Positions 7,195-15,942 of a DNA stretch of 64,000 nucleotides are shown piece by piece. Position 1 is the first letter of the stretch. The number at the start of each line of letters is the position of its first letter. A model generated the notes under the pieces. The model saw only the letters and a program-made list of their open reading frames with translations, was not told the origin of the DNA and made no database searches. The DNA comes from an uncultured Porphyromonadaceae bacterium (GTDB lineage Bacteria > Bacteroidota > Bacteroidia > Bacteroidales > Barnesiellaceae_A), in the NCBI GenBank assembly GCA_900542255.1, contig UQMR01000001.1:1-64000 (forward strand). The letters run 5' to 3'. Position numbers and translations under genes: made by a program.

Positions 7195-8520
7195 TTATCT
7201 TATGAGTATCTTTGTTCCGTTGACGATATATATACCGGCTTTCAGCGGGATAAGCGTACGAGAGCTGCGCGCTTTGTCGTTATATACAATGTGCCCCGCC
7301 ATGTCGACTATCGAAATGTTATCGCCGACGGCAGTTTCAACCACGGCGTAACCCTTTGTCGCATATATATGGTGCGAGTTCAACATATTGTCGTTTATAC
7401 CCGTAGGCCTGATTGCCGATATGGCATAATACATATTGGCAATGCTGTTTGTGGTGTTGTCGCGATACATTGTATAAGTGATGCGGGAGAGGCGGAAGAG
7501 GGTGAGTTCATCGCCCGCTATCTGGTCGTCGATAATCTCTGAGGTTGCACCGCCGTCGGCCGTGAGGCTGGTAATGTAGTATCCGTTATCGGTCCATCCG
7601 TGGTAGTCGTGCCCGCGGGTGGTGATGTCCAACATGAGTGTTGCACCGTCTTGGATGAAGAGGCTGTTTTCAAATCCGGCAACTTCGGGAAGCGTGCGCA
7701 GGGAGCTTTCGTTGATAGTGGTGTCGGCGTCGAGTTTGGCTTGGTCGAAGTCCTCTTCGGTGATGTCCAGCCGGTAGAAACTGTTGGTCTCGGGAGTACC
7801 GTCCGATACCATCGGTATGCCTACGGGAGTACCGTCTGAGTCGTTCATGAAATCTTTGATGGCAGCAAGGCAACCTGTTACGGTTCCGTTGTTTTGTCCA
7901 CAGATGCTGCCGGCATAGTGGCCGCCTCGTACTTCGGGGCTTACTTGTATGGCAGTACAATTTTCTATCGTGCCGTTATTGACGCCGGCAATAGCTCCTG
8001 CATAGTCGGTTATGAAAAATCCTACTGCTCCTCCATCGGCAAGGAAATAGCCGTTGCTTACAGTGAGGTTTCTGATGGTTCCGCCATTATATCCGAATAT
8101 TCCCGCTACCCGGTCATAATGTACAGCGCCGTCATAATTGTTATCGACGAGTACATTGCTGATGGTGTGACCGTTTCCGTTGAATGTGCCGCGGAAAGGA
8201 TTGTCGTCACCATCTCCAATCATAGGCCACTCCAAGCCGCTTGCTCCATTGGCACCGAGGTCTATGTCGGTCATCAACGTGATGGTTTTACCTGCAAAAT
8301 CTACGTATTCCATCCCCCAAGGCCAAGAAGAAGATCTTATGCCGTTGACCAGTTGTGCCAATCCGGCAAGGTCGGCTGCTGAATGTATTTCATACGGTTC
8401 GCCGTTTTCATACCATGCGGTAGAGATACTGCCATCCCAAGTGTCGGCTTTCGCGATACCTACTGCTGCTATCAATGTAGCGACAAGCAGTATTGTTCTG
8501 TGTAAGTAATAGTTTCTCAT
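7195..8520 (-). CDS. Secreted GLUG-repeat protein with T9SS sorting domain
   Basis: Predicted surface or secreted protein, 441 aa, function unknown. A signal peptide ends near residue 25 (LLVATLIAAVGIAKA). Residues 45-230 hold the GLUG-type beta-solenoid pattern: FRGTFNGNGHTISNVLVD, AGIFGYNGGTIRNLTVSNG, AGAIAGVNNGTIENCTA and AGSICGQNNGTVTGCLA. Such repeats occur in adhesins and peptidases. The last 70 residues (ISIVDMAGHIVYNDKA, LKAGIYIVNGTKILIR) form a type A T9SS C-terminal sorting domain, which directs passage through the outer membrane and surface anchoring. No catalytic domain is recognisable. It is monocistronic, with a -7-like element about 90 nt upstream and a terminator downstream. 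It lies next to a pectate lyase with the same tail type. Confidence 0.8.
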   Translation of the reverse strand: MRNYYLHRTILLVATLIAAVGIAKADTWDGSISTAWYENGEPYEIHSAADLAGLAQLVNGIRSSSWPWGMEYVDFAGKTITLMTDIDLGANGASGLEWPMIGDGDDNPFRGTFNGNGHTISNVLVDNNYDGAVHYDRVAGIFGYNGGTIRNLTVSNGYFLADGGAVGFFITDYAGAIAGVNNGTIENCTAIQVSPEVRGGHYAGSICGQNNGTVTGCLAAIKDFMNDSDGTPVGIPMVSDGTPETNSFYRLDITEEDFDQAKLDADTTINESSLRTLPEVAGFENSLFIQDGATLMLDITTRGHDYHGWTDNGYYITSLTADGGATSEIIDDQIAGDELTLFRLSRITYTMYRDNTTNSIANMYYAISAIRPTGINDNMLNSHHIYATKGYAVVETAVGDNISIVDMAGHIVYNDKARSSRTLIPLKAGIYIVNGTKILIR

Positions 8521-8611
8521 TGTCCGTTGTTTAATTTGATTATTATGTCACTATATAAACCTTTTATTGAAAAATGTCGTTGCCACTTTCCTATTTCGGA
8601 TTTTGTAAGGG

Positions 8612-8619
8612 CAAAGGAA
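8612..8619 (-). promoter_or_regulatory. Candidate -7 element of the GLUG-repeat gene
   Basis: TTCCTTTG on the minus strand, one mismatch from TAnnTTTG, about 90 nt before the ATG at 8520. Confidence 0.4.
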
Positions 8620-8763
8620 TATATTTTTATTGACTTAAAAACATGGTATAATGGTAATAAATGTTAAAGTTATCGACGTAATATTTTAGTCACCCCATGC
8701 AGTCCTATTTAGTTATGCAGGTAGATGTTGCAGAAAGAGTCTAAAAATGAGTATGATATGAGA

Positions 8764-8807
8764 AAGCAGAACCGGCCTCAGACGAGACTCTGAGGCCGGT
8801 TCTGCTT
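8764..8807 (-). terminator. Long hairpin downstream of the pectate lyase gene, putative terminator
   Basis: A perfect 19-bp stem (8764-8782 with 8789-8807) around CGAGAC, 32 nt past the pectate lyase stop. No T run follows directly on the minus strand, so it may act by blocking 3' decay rather than as a classic terminator. Confidence 0.6.
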
Positions 8808-8838
8808 ATGTCGAAAACTCTATTTTTTTTAAGAGCTT

Positions 8839-11292
8839 TTATCGTTTGGCGATTCGCAAGACTTTGTCGCCGCAGCGTACGATGTAGATACCGCTTGCAT
8901 AGCGTGTCATATCTATGGTGTATCTGCTTTCGGCTACTTTCATACCTTGCAGGTTGAATACATAGACGATATCGTCGCTTGTGCTGTGCAGGGTCGTACC
9001 GTCGAATGTGAGGGTGCGGTCGCTCTCGGCATTCTCTATGCCCGACCCGATAGGTTCAGTCGTGAATGTCCATGCAAATGCGGTGTTGGTTTCGTCTGCT
9101 CCGCCTGTCTCAGATGCCAATGTTACCGCTCCGGCCTCTACGGTGATGGTGTATACCGTTGAGTAGTCGAGGAGCCAGTTCCTTGTGACAGGTTGGAATA
9201 TGAGGGTGGTAGAGCCTACGTTGTTGCCAACTTCTTGCAGCGGCAGGTAAGGTGCGATGCTTATCTTGCTCATATCTACCGAGGTTATCTCACGGCCGAA
9301 GTCGATGCTCAGTTCGTCGGTAGAGGCTACGCTTACATCGGTGCTGTTATTGGCAGGTATCAAGGTGTAAGGTACGGCATGCTCTATGACGAGAGCGTAA
9401 ATTCTGATACCGCTGTTGGTTGAATATACGTAGTATGTTCCGCTTTCGGTGAAAGTGTAGACGAGCATATCGTTCGACTCGCTGTATACTACGTCGCTGC
9501 CGTTGCTGATAGCGAGATAGCGTACATTGCTTTCGCTTGCAGAGGTGTTGTATATCGTTATCTTGTCACCGGCGTTGGCTGTGAAGCTGACAGAGCGATA
9601 CTCGGTGCTGCCGCTGCCGCCTAAGCTGAGGCGTTTGGTGTAAGTGTTGCCGTCGGCGAAGGTCTTGCGATACTCCTCGGCATTCTCGAAGTCGACAGGC
9701 TTGCTGGCTGTTGCATGTACCGTGAGACCGTCATGCGAGAAGTTGTAATCATATTTGCCCTCTTCGCTCCAATTATCGAATATCCAGCTTGTGCTCGTAG
9801 AGGGTATGTATATCTCTTGGCTGAGGCTGATGGTATATGTCAGTTGTGTGGTGCCGTCTTGGGCCGTTACAACGATGGTAGCCGTTGCGGGCAGTTCGTC
9901 TATGGCAGGTGTCGTCACTTGGTAAGTAGCCTTGCTGTGCGATGTTGTGGCCGTTATGTCGATGTCGGTGGCATCGGAAGGAAGGGCGTAGCTGTAATGA
10001 TATATGCCCTCTTGCAACGTGACGCCTATGCCGTTGACAAAGAGCTGACGCAAAGTTGCATCGCTACTCGGTGCGAGAGCGCCTATTGTCAAGGGGTCGG
10101 AGAGTGTTGCTCCCGCGCCGTTATCGGGGTTGGAAACTACATCGGCCACCTCGCGTGCATCGTAAAGAGAGTATTGGTAAGGTATCGAAACAGACCCTTT
10201 GTTCGAAGGTTTGTAGCTTCCTTCGAAATAGTTGTCGTGCCAAACATACGCTTTGGCATCTGTTTGGCTGAAAATATTGACGCCGCTGGCAAAATAGTTG
10301 TTTTCGATAAGGAATTCCGAGTCTTTGCGCGGGTTGATAGCAACCTTGTTGCCGCTGCAATTATAGTAGCAATTATATATATGGATTGTGCCGAAACGAG
10401 CCATAGGCATACGTTGGTCGCAGCCCGAGCCCCACATACAGTTGGCCCAGGTAACGTTGAGGTTGTCGGCTCCTTGTTTCGACGCTGTGTCGTCGCCGCC
10501 GATGAGGTTGGTGTTCATGTGGTTGTAAGCCCGTTCGGTGTAGCTGAAAGTACACCACGATACGGTGATGAAGTCGCTCTTTACCGTTATATCCATATTG
10601 CCGTCGATACCGTCGGTATATTCGCAGTGGTCGAACCAGCAGTGCGTCGTTCCGTCGATGACCGCGATGAGGTCGTTGCCGCCTACATCGACAGGACCCG
10701 GGCCTACCAATTTGAGGTTGCGGAAGATGAGGTTTTCACAGCCCGAGAGATGGAACAGTCCGGCCTTGCGGAACATTTCGCTTTCGTCTTTTGTAAGGTC
10801 GATGAGGGTTTGGCGGGTCAAGTACTCGCACTCTTCGTCAACTTTCTCGCCGTTGCTCAGCGTGCCGCCACCACCCGATGTGCTGGCATCCTTGACTCCG
10901 GCTTCATCGAGAGCCTGTTTTATTTCGTCGGTAATGTAAAATTCGGTGCAGAGGCGTGCGCCGTTGATGCCGACAAAAGTTTTGTTCTTTACGCCTTCGA
11001 GTACGATGCTCTGCGATATGGTGAAGTCGCCTTTGCTGCCATCGAATATGATGATATCGTAGTTGTTGATAGCATTCTCTATTTCGGAGCGCATGTCGCC
11101 GCCTTTGTTGGTGAGAGTGATGCTTCGTCCGTCGGTGCCGCCTCCGGTGAGGTCATAGTCATCGCCTTGTGTGAGGCTCGAAGAGGTTGCCCATCCAAAT
11201 GGTGCGTTTAGGTCATATTCCGACAATTGCGCGCCTGCCGGTAGCGTCATGGCGCACAACAGGGCGCCGATAGTTAATGGTAAAATTCTCAT
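8839..11292 (-). CDS. Secreted pectate lyase (PL1-type) with Big_5-like domain and T9SS sorting domain
   Basis: Predicted to cleave polygalacturonate by beta-elimination outside the cell. The protein is 817 aa. The signal peptide ends about residue 21 (MTLPAGAQ). The pectate lyase beta-helix spans about 50-400: WFDHCEYTDGIDGNMDI (219-235) is the calcium-binding segment, and RMPMARFG (294-301) carries the catalytic-arginine motif RxPxxR. A linker with an Asn- and Ser-rich beta region follows. A Big_5/SbsA-like Ig domain (IPANNSTDVSVASTDELSID to FAWTFTTEP) comes next, then a T9SS tail ending YASGIYIVRCGDKVLRIAKR. An insertion at about 120-165 (GVKDASTSGGGG) is unusual. No SusC/SusD pair or other pectin enzymes sit beside it. 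Substrate is inferred from family. Confidence 0.88.
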   Translation of the reverse strand: MRILPLTIGALLCAMTLPAGAQLSEYDLNAPFGWATSSSLTQGDDYDLTGGGTDGRSITLTNKGGDMRSEIENAINNYDIIIFDGSKGDFTISQSIVLEGVKNKTFVGINGARLCTEFYITDEIKQALDEAGVKDASTSGGGGTLSNGEKVDEECEYLTRQTLIDLTKDESEMFRKAGLFHLSGCENLIFRNLKLVGPGPVDVGGNDLIAVIDGTTHCWFDHCEYTDGIDGNMDITVKSDFITVSWCTFSYTERAYNHMNTNLIGGDDTASKQGADNLNVTWANCMWGSGCDQRMPMARFGTIHIYNCYYNCSGNKVAINPRKDSEFLIENNYFASGVNIFSQTDAKAYVWHDNYFEGSYKPSNKGSVSIPYQYSLYDAREVADVVSNPDNGAGATLSDPLTIGALAPSSDATLRQLFVNGIGVTLQEGIYHYSYALPSDATDIDITATTSHSKATYQVTTPAIDELPATATIVVTAQDGTTQLTYTISLSQEIYIPSTSTSWIFDNWSEEGKYDYNFSHDGLTVHATASKPVDFENAEEYRKTFADGNTYTKRLSLGGSGSTEYRSVSFTANAGDKITIYNTSASESNVRYLAISNGSDVVYSESNDMLVYTFTESGTYYVYSTNSGIRIYALVIEHAVPYTLIPANNSTDVSVASTDELSIDFGREITSVDMSKISIAPYLPLQEVGNNVGSTTLIFQPVTRNWLLDYSTVYTITVEAGAVTLASETGGADETNTAFAWTFTTEPIGSGIENAESDRTLTFDGTTLHSTSDDIVYVFNLQGMKVAESRYTIDMTRYASGIYIVRCGDKVLRIAKR

Positions 11293-11350
11293 AATGCGAT
11301 TGTTATAACAGATTGGTTCGATTTCAGGTATTCTGATGCAAAAAACATCG

Positions 11351-11358
11351 CAAAGTTA
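11351..11358 (-). promoter_or_regulatory. Promoter -7 element of the pectate lyase gene
   Basis: TAACTTTG on the minus strand is a perfect TAnnTTTG, 59 nt before the ATG at 11292. Confidence 0.65.
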
Positions 11359-11404
11359 TCTTTTTTAAGATACGCATGTGTGTAAAAAATGTTATAATTA
11401 TTAT

Positions 11405-11445
11405 AAAAAATTCGCCAATACAACGAGCCAGTTGTATTGGCGAAT
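11405..11445 (-). terminator. Terminator of the TonB receptor/lipoprotein operon
   Basis: A perfect 15-bp stem (11410-11424 with 11431-11445) around GAGCCA, followed on the minus strand by six T, 31 nt past the lipoprotein stop. Confidence 0.9.
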
Positions 11446-11475
11446 CAAACATGAAACGATTGTGAAAAGATAGTT

Positions 11476-12918
11476 TTAGTAAATCGTATTTTGCGGGTCG
11501 AAGTTTGTCCAGCCGCTCATCCAGTTGTCAGCCACTGTTTCGTTGGGAGAGAAAGCTCCTATGTATGATACCTGGTCGAAGCCGCTGCTTACATACGGGT
11601 GCTCCCAGCTTGCTCCGTTTGCCAGCGGGCTGTTGCTGCCGGGTATCATGCAGAAGGATGTAAGATTAAACGGGGAGCCCTGCAAAGCCAGCTCGTCGAC
11701 TGTGGCAAATGTGCGGTTGTTGCCACCGTTGCGGTTGAAGTAACTGTCGGCAAAAGTTCCCGGGTCGGAGTCGTTCAGCTGACTGTTGTTTGACCAGTAT
11801 TGGGCGTCTTGGAAGTTCTTTATCATACCAGCCATCACGCAGTTCGTAACCTGTAAAACACCATCGGTGGCGTGTTGTTGTGTCGTTGAGCCTTTATCGT
11901 TTTCTATGATAAGACCTATGGGGAATGCTGCAAAAAGAGAGTTGAATACGCGAAGCTCGGTGTTGCGGCGCAAGTGCATGGCGGCTTGGAAACGGGCATC
12001 TACCGGGCTGCCGTTTATGCCGGCCTGATTGGTGTAGGATGCAGGGTCGGTGACAGGACCGAATACCGAGAAGTTGGAAAATACACATGAGGTGTAGGGT
12101 TCCATGGCTGCGCCGTCGCTGTTATTGTCGCTTTCGAAACCGTTCGATGCACTTTTGTCGCCGGTGAGAGGGTCGCGCAGTACAACGGCATATTGCACCT
12201 TGCCGCTGAAACCGTTGTCGGTATCGAAATCGTCGTCCCATGTTCCCAGTGCTACCATGTGCTTGCAGTTGACCGTTCCGCCGAACCACTCGAAGGCATC
12301 GTCGCCCGAATAGGATACTTGTACGTAGTCGACGGTGGTGCCGCTGCCGACAGAGCCGAAGGTTATGGCGTTGATTTCGTTGTCGGTCGTATATTCTATA
12401 CCGGCGTATTCGCAGCGTACATAACGGAGTACACCCGAGTTGTCGGCGTCGTTATTGCCGCCGTGTGTGCCGCGCACACCGCCTTCGATAGACATTTCGC
12501 CTTGATTGTTGCGTGCATTACCCATGAGGATGATACCGCCCCAGTCGCCGGGTTTGCGGCTTCCGGCCGGTTGGGCCGACGTGAAGACAATCGGTCGTTC
12601 CTGTGTGCCGTCAGCAATGAGTTTTCCGCCGGGCTCGACAATGATGGTTGCTTTGGTTGCTTTGTCTCCTTTAATGACGACACCCGGTTCAATGGTGAGT
12701 GTAGCTCCGTTGGGGACATACACAAAGCCTTTCAACGTATATTTGTTGGGGTATGTGAGGGTAACGTTACCGTCTATCTCATAGTCGTCAGAGCCATCTC
12801 CTATGGTATATTCCTGTCCCGGGAGAGTGCCTCCGTTATCGTTGTTATCCTCTTGACAACTTGTACCGGCTGCTGCGATGAGTAGAGCCAATGCCGGGAA
12901 TAATACAATCTTTTTCAT
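11476..12918 (-). CDS. Outer-membrane lipoprotein, beta-helix-like, partner of the TonB-dependent receptor
   Basis: Precise function unknown, 480 aa. A lipoprotein signal ends in AAAGTSC with Cys21 as the lipidated residue, followed by an acidic, Asn-rich spacer typical of surface-exposed Bacteroidota lipoproteins. The body begins with LTYPNKYTLKGFVYVPNGAT, then LTIEPGVVIKGDKATKAT, a right-handed beta-helix pattern also seen in filamentous surface proteins. It continues with GDWGGIILMGNARNN, EMSIEGGVRGTHGG and GDDAFEWFGGTVNCKHMVALG. This family is often encoded just after a CarbopepD-type TonB-dependent receptor, as here (50-nt gap, same strand, shared terminator). It may capture a ligand for that receptor, but no binding site can be read from the sequence. 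Confidence 0.75.
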   Translation of the reverse strand: MKKIVLFPALALLIAAAGTSCQEDNNDNGGTLPGQEYTIGDGSDDYEIDGNVTLTYPNKYTLKGFVYVPNGATLTIEPGVVIKGDKATKATIIVEPGGKLIADGTQERPIVFTSAQPAGSRKPGDWGGIILMGNARNNQGEMSIEGGVRGTHGGNNDADNSGVLRYVRCEYAGIEYTTDNEINAITFGSVGSGTTVDYVQVSYSGDDAFEWFGGTVNCKHMVALGTWDDDFDTDNGFSGKVQYAVVLRDPLTGDKSASNGFESDNNSDGAAMEPYTSCVFSNFSVFGPVTDPASYTNQAGINGSPVDARFQAAMHLRRNTELRVFNSLFAAFPIGLIIENDKGSTTQQHATDGVLQVTNCVMAGMIKNFQDAQYWSNNSQLNDSDPGTFADSYFNRNGGNNRTFATVDELALQGSPFNLTSFCMIPGSNSPLANGASWEHPYVSSGFDQVSYIGAFSPNETVADNWMSGWTNFDPQNTIY

Positions 12919-12968
12919 TTTCTTCTTTTTAGAGTTAGATTTGTTTGTATGGATTAAGTATGTATGAT

Positions 12969-15803
12969 TTACAGTATCTTGTAGGCAACACCTAAGCTGA
13001 TGGAGGTTCCCGGGCGGTATCTTTTGGTAACCTGTGTGCGGGTTTGGTGTGTGCCGTTGAGGTCAAATTCGGGATATTGTGCATAAACGATTTCCTCGCA
13101 CAGAATATCTTTTGCACCCAGCTTTACGACAAACTTCCCGAACGTTTTCGACACGGTGAGGTCGAGGCTGTTGCGAGGCAACTCGTAGGTGTCGGGGATA
13201 TTGGTGCTTTCATCGCCGGTGCTGTTGTTGGCCTTGCCTATGCCTATGATGCGTTTCCCCACCCTGTTGTATTGCAGGGAGGCCTCCCATCCATATTTCT
13301 TGTTGCTGTAAAAGAGAGCGGTGTTGATTATATAGGGCGATTGGCCTTGCATGGGGCGGTTTTCCTGCTTAATGACGCCGCTGTCGTCGAAGGTGACATT
13401 GCTGGCAATGACCGAGGCGTTGAGCAACAGGGTGAAACCCTTCATGCCTATGAAATCGAGTGTCTTGCGCAGTTCTATTTCGGCCCCGAAACACGAAGCC
13501 GAGATGGCGTTCTGGTAATTGTAGCGTAAGGAGCCTCCCATGTCGGTGTATGTCCATTCGATGGGTTTGTCGAAGTATTTGTAGAAGAGACCTGCGCTGA
13601 TTACTTCATTGGAAGCCGGATAGAACTCATAGCGAAGGTCGACATTCTGGATTTTGCAACTTTCGAGGTTCTCGTTGCCGCCGATTTCATTGAAGAGGTC
13701 GAAGTCGTAGTAGACCGCCGGTGAAACTTCGCGGAATTCTGGCCGGTTGAGCGACATGCCGTATGCCATGCGCAAGAGATGCTTGTCGTTGATATCGTAG
13801 GTGATGTTGACCGAGGGCAGTACATCTAAATCGATATAATTGCGGTGTGATATGAGCGATGTGGCAGGGTCCATCGAACGGTCGCGAGTGAGTCGCATGT
13901 TGTTGTATTCGAGGCGCGCTCCGGCGTGAATGTTTATTTTGTCGATGGGAAACTCAAAAGCTGCGTAGGCTGCACCCAAGAAATTGGTTGCCTGGTATGC
14001 GTTGGTCTTTTTGGTTACCTCATCGAGGTATACCTTGTCGGCCGAGAGCCATGTGTCGCTCATCATTTGTTCGAAAGGGAGATAGAGATATTCGTTGCGC
14101 TCCTCGTATGAGAGTTTGTCATAGCGGTAAAGAAATTCGCGGGGGCGGTAGTCGCGGGCGCTGTATTCGGTAAATAATCCGGCTTTTATGATGGGGACAT
14201 ATCCCCAGAGAGATATTTCGCCGCGATAGTTGAAGGCCAATGAGCCTACGTGGTCCGAGAGGGATTGGTAGTAACGGGTTATGTTGTCGTTCCCGGTGAC
14301 GATTTGTGAAATATCGTTTGTATCGCTGATGCCCGACTGGTTGGTGATGATGCGTCGGTCCGGCTCATCGCGGAAAGCATAGTTGTATGCAAGAGTCCAG
14401 TCCAATAGGTGGTGTCCCTGTTTGTCGGCATAGTGTTTGCCCGAGAGTTGCCCGGCGTAGGATAGCCGCGACTGATAGAGCATTTCTGTTTGCTCGCGGT
14501 AGTATGGCGAGCTTATGTCTTTGATACCACTCCGCTCGGTGAGCCGGTTTTTACTGAAAATATTGAGAAGATTGTGAAATTCGATACTGTGACGTTTGTC
14601 GAAGCGGAAAAGCCAGTTGTGCATCAATCCTACCTTTACTTCGTTCATATATTGATTGTCGGTGTAATTGTCTAAATATACGGGAGAGTCGGTAGCCGCC
14701 GAATAGATGCCGTACCGTATATTGGTCATGTCGGTAACGGTTTTGTAGGCATTGCTGTAACTGAGTGCAGAAACGTTGCTGATTTCCATGCTGTTGTCGG
14801 TCGGGATGATAAACTCGGCATCGATGTTGAACTTTTGGTCGGGCATGGGGCGGAACTGACGTATGCTCCAATCGCGGTTCATTCCGTATCGGGTGAGATA
14901 TGTGAGACGCTCCGGGTCGGTTGATACAATATCGAGATGTTGGGGGAAGTCGGCCGAGAGCTGCCGTTTGCTTGTGTCAAAACCGAGCCAGTCGGTGCAG
15001 CTTCCCGGGTTCATGCGGGTGTCGCAAAAGTGCGTCGATGTATTGAATCCTGTCGTATAACTTACTTGTAAGCGGTTGCGTAAAGGGTGGTTCTTGGTTG
15101 CTATTTTGATAAATCCTCCGGCAAATTCGCCCGGAATTTCGGGAGATGGCGACTTATATATCATCATATTGTCGATTTGCCCGCTCGGGAGCATGTCGAA
15201 CGAGAAAACGCGGCTGTCGTTCTCGACACTGGGAGCGCTGCCGTGGTTAATCCAAACCTTGTTGTACCGTTGAGCCAGTCCGCGAATGACGATATATCGG
15301 TCGCTGAGGATAGAGACACCGGGCACCCGGCGTATGATTTCGGCGGCGTTTGTGTCGCCGGTGCGTGCAATCTGGCTTGCCGATATGCCGCTGGCTACAC
15401 TGAGAGTCGATTTGACGCCTTGCAGCATCGCTGTCTCTGTGTCTTGTCGCCGTTGCGTCGTGACGGTGACCTCTTGAAGAGTTAGGTTATCTTCGGTAAG
15501 GGAGATTTTGATGGGCAATGGCGTTTGCTTGTCGATGGGGATGCGTTGCTTCTGATAGGCGATATAGCTGCATACGAGAATGTGCTTGCCTTCCGGGATA
15601 TTTTTCAGTGTGAAGTTGCCGTTGATGTCGGAGGCGGTTGCGATAGCCGTATTCTCGATAGCGAGAGTTGCACCTATGATGGTTTCGCCGGTACGGGAGT
15701 CGATTACATTGCCGCTGATAGTGTATTGCGCATGGGCGGTGAAGAGTAGGAGAGAGAAGAATAATGAGGTGAATAAAAGCCTCTTTAAGAATGTCGTTTG
15801 CAT
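12969..15803 (-). CDS. TonB-dependent outer-membrane receptor with CarbopepD_reg N-terminal domain
   Basis: Predicted active transporter of the outer membrane, 944 aa. The signal peptide ends about residue 25 (LLFTAHAQ). A carboxypeptidase-regulatory-like beta-sandwich follows (YTISGNVIDSRTGETIIGAT, ASDINGNFTLKNIPEGKHI). Next is the plug domain: AAEIIRRVPGVSILSDRYIV, IRGLAQRYNKVWINHGSAP, and FAGGFIKIATKNHP. The rest is a 22-strand type beta-barrel that ends in a hydrophobic residue (SISLGVAYKIL). No SusD partner is present; the downstream gene is a beta-helix lipoprotein instead. The ligand is unknown. Energy would come from TonB-ExbB-ExbD, and a set is encoded at 20.3-22.2 kb. The promoter -7 element TACCTTTG lies 27 nt upstream. 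Confidence 0.9.
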   Translation of the reverse strand: MQTTFLKRLLFTSLFFSLLLFTAHAQYTISGNVIDSRTGETIIGATLAIENTAIATASDINGNFTLKNIPEGKHILVCSYIAYQKQRIPIDKQTPLPIKISLTEDNLTLQEVTVTTQRRQDTETAMLQGVKSTLSVASGISASQIARTGDTNAAEIIRRVPGVSILSDRYIVIRGLAQRYNKVWINHGSAPSVENDSRVFSFDMLPSGQIDNMMIYKSPSPEIPGEFAGGFIKIATKNHPLRNRLQVSYTTGFNTSTHFCDTRMNPGSCTDWLGFDTSKRQLSADFPQHLDIVSTDPERLTYLTRYGMNRDWSIRQFRPMPDQKFNIDAEFIIPTDNSMEISNVSALSYSNAYKTVTDMTNIRYGIYSAATDSPVYLDNYTDNQYMNEVKVGLMHNWLFRFDKRHSIEFHNLLNIFSKNRLTERSGIKDISSPYYREQTEMLYQSRLSYAGQLSGKHYADKQGHHLLDWTLAYNYAFRDEPDRRIITNQSGISDTNDISQIVTGNDNITRYYQSLSDHVGSLAFNYRGEISLWGYVPIIKAGLFTEYSARDYRPREFLYRYDKLSYEERNEYLYLPFEQMMSDTWLSADKVYLDEVTKKTNAYQATNFLGAAYAAFEFPIDKINIHAGARLEYNNMRLTRDRSMDPATSLISHRNYIDLDVLPSVNITYDINDKHLLRMAYGMSLNRPEFREVSPAVYYDFDLFNEIGGNENLESCKIQNVDLRYEFYPASNEVISAGLFYKYFDKPIEWTYTDMGGSLRYNYQNAISASCFGAEIELRKTLDFIGMKGFTLLLNASVIASNVTFDDSGVIKQENRPMQGQSPYIINTALFYSNKKYGWEASLQYNRVGKRIIGIGKANNSTGDESTNIPDTYELPRNSLDLTVSKTFGKFVVKLGAKDILCEEIVYAQYPEFDLNGTHQTRTQVTKRYRPGTSISLGVAYKIL

Positions 15804-15829
15804 TAATTTCTCATGTTTCGTTTACGCCG

Positions 15830-15837
15830 CAAAGGTA
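15830..15837 (-). promoter_or_regulatory. Promoter -7 element of the TonB receptor operon
   Basis: TACCTTTG on the minus strand is a perfect TAnnTTTG, 27 nt before the ATG at 15803. No cobalamin or other riboswitch signature is visible in the short leader. Confidence 0.65.
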
Positions 15838-15942
15838 GGAGTGGCGTAATACGAAACAGTTGCAACATTGTGAGAGTATGGTTACCGGTGTTGCAATCTT
15901 GTGAAGAAGCTGTTTCTGCAAAGTGGCGGTTGTTGTCCGGTG

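Larger units (their letters stand above)
8521..8838. other. Intergenic region between two T9SS cargo genes
   Basis: It holds the promoter candidate of the GLUG gene (8612-8619) and a 19-bp hairpin (8764-8807) past the pectate lyase stop. I see no other gene or RNA. Confidence 0.5.

Noticed and set aside
9715-11211. Long open frame (498 codons) antisense to the pectate lyase gene
   Set aside because: It is a shadow of a G+C-biased gene on the other strand; the translation shows no known family and the sense protein is complete with signal, catalytic motif and sorting domain.
15804-15942. Riboswitch before the TonB receptor
   Set aside because: The leader is about 20 nt and lacks a cobalamin or other riboswitch core.
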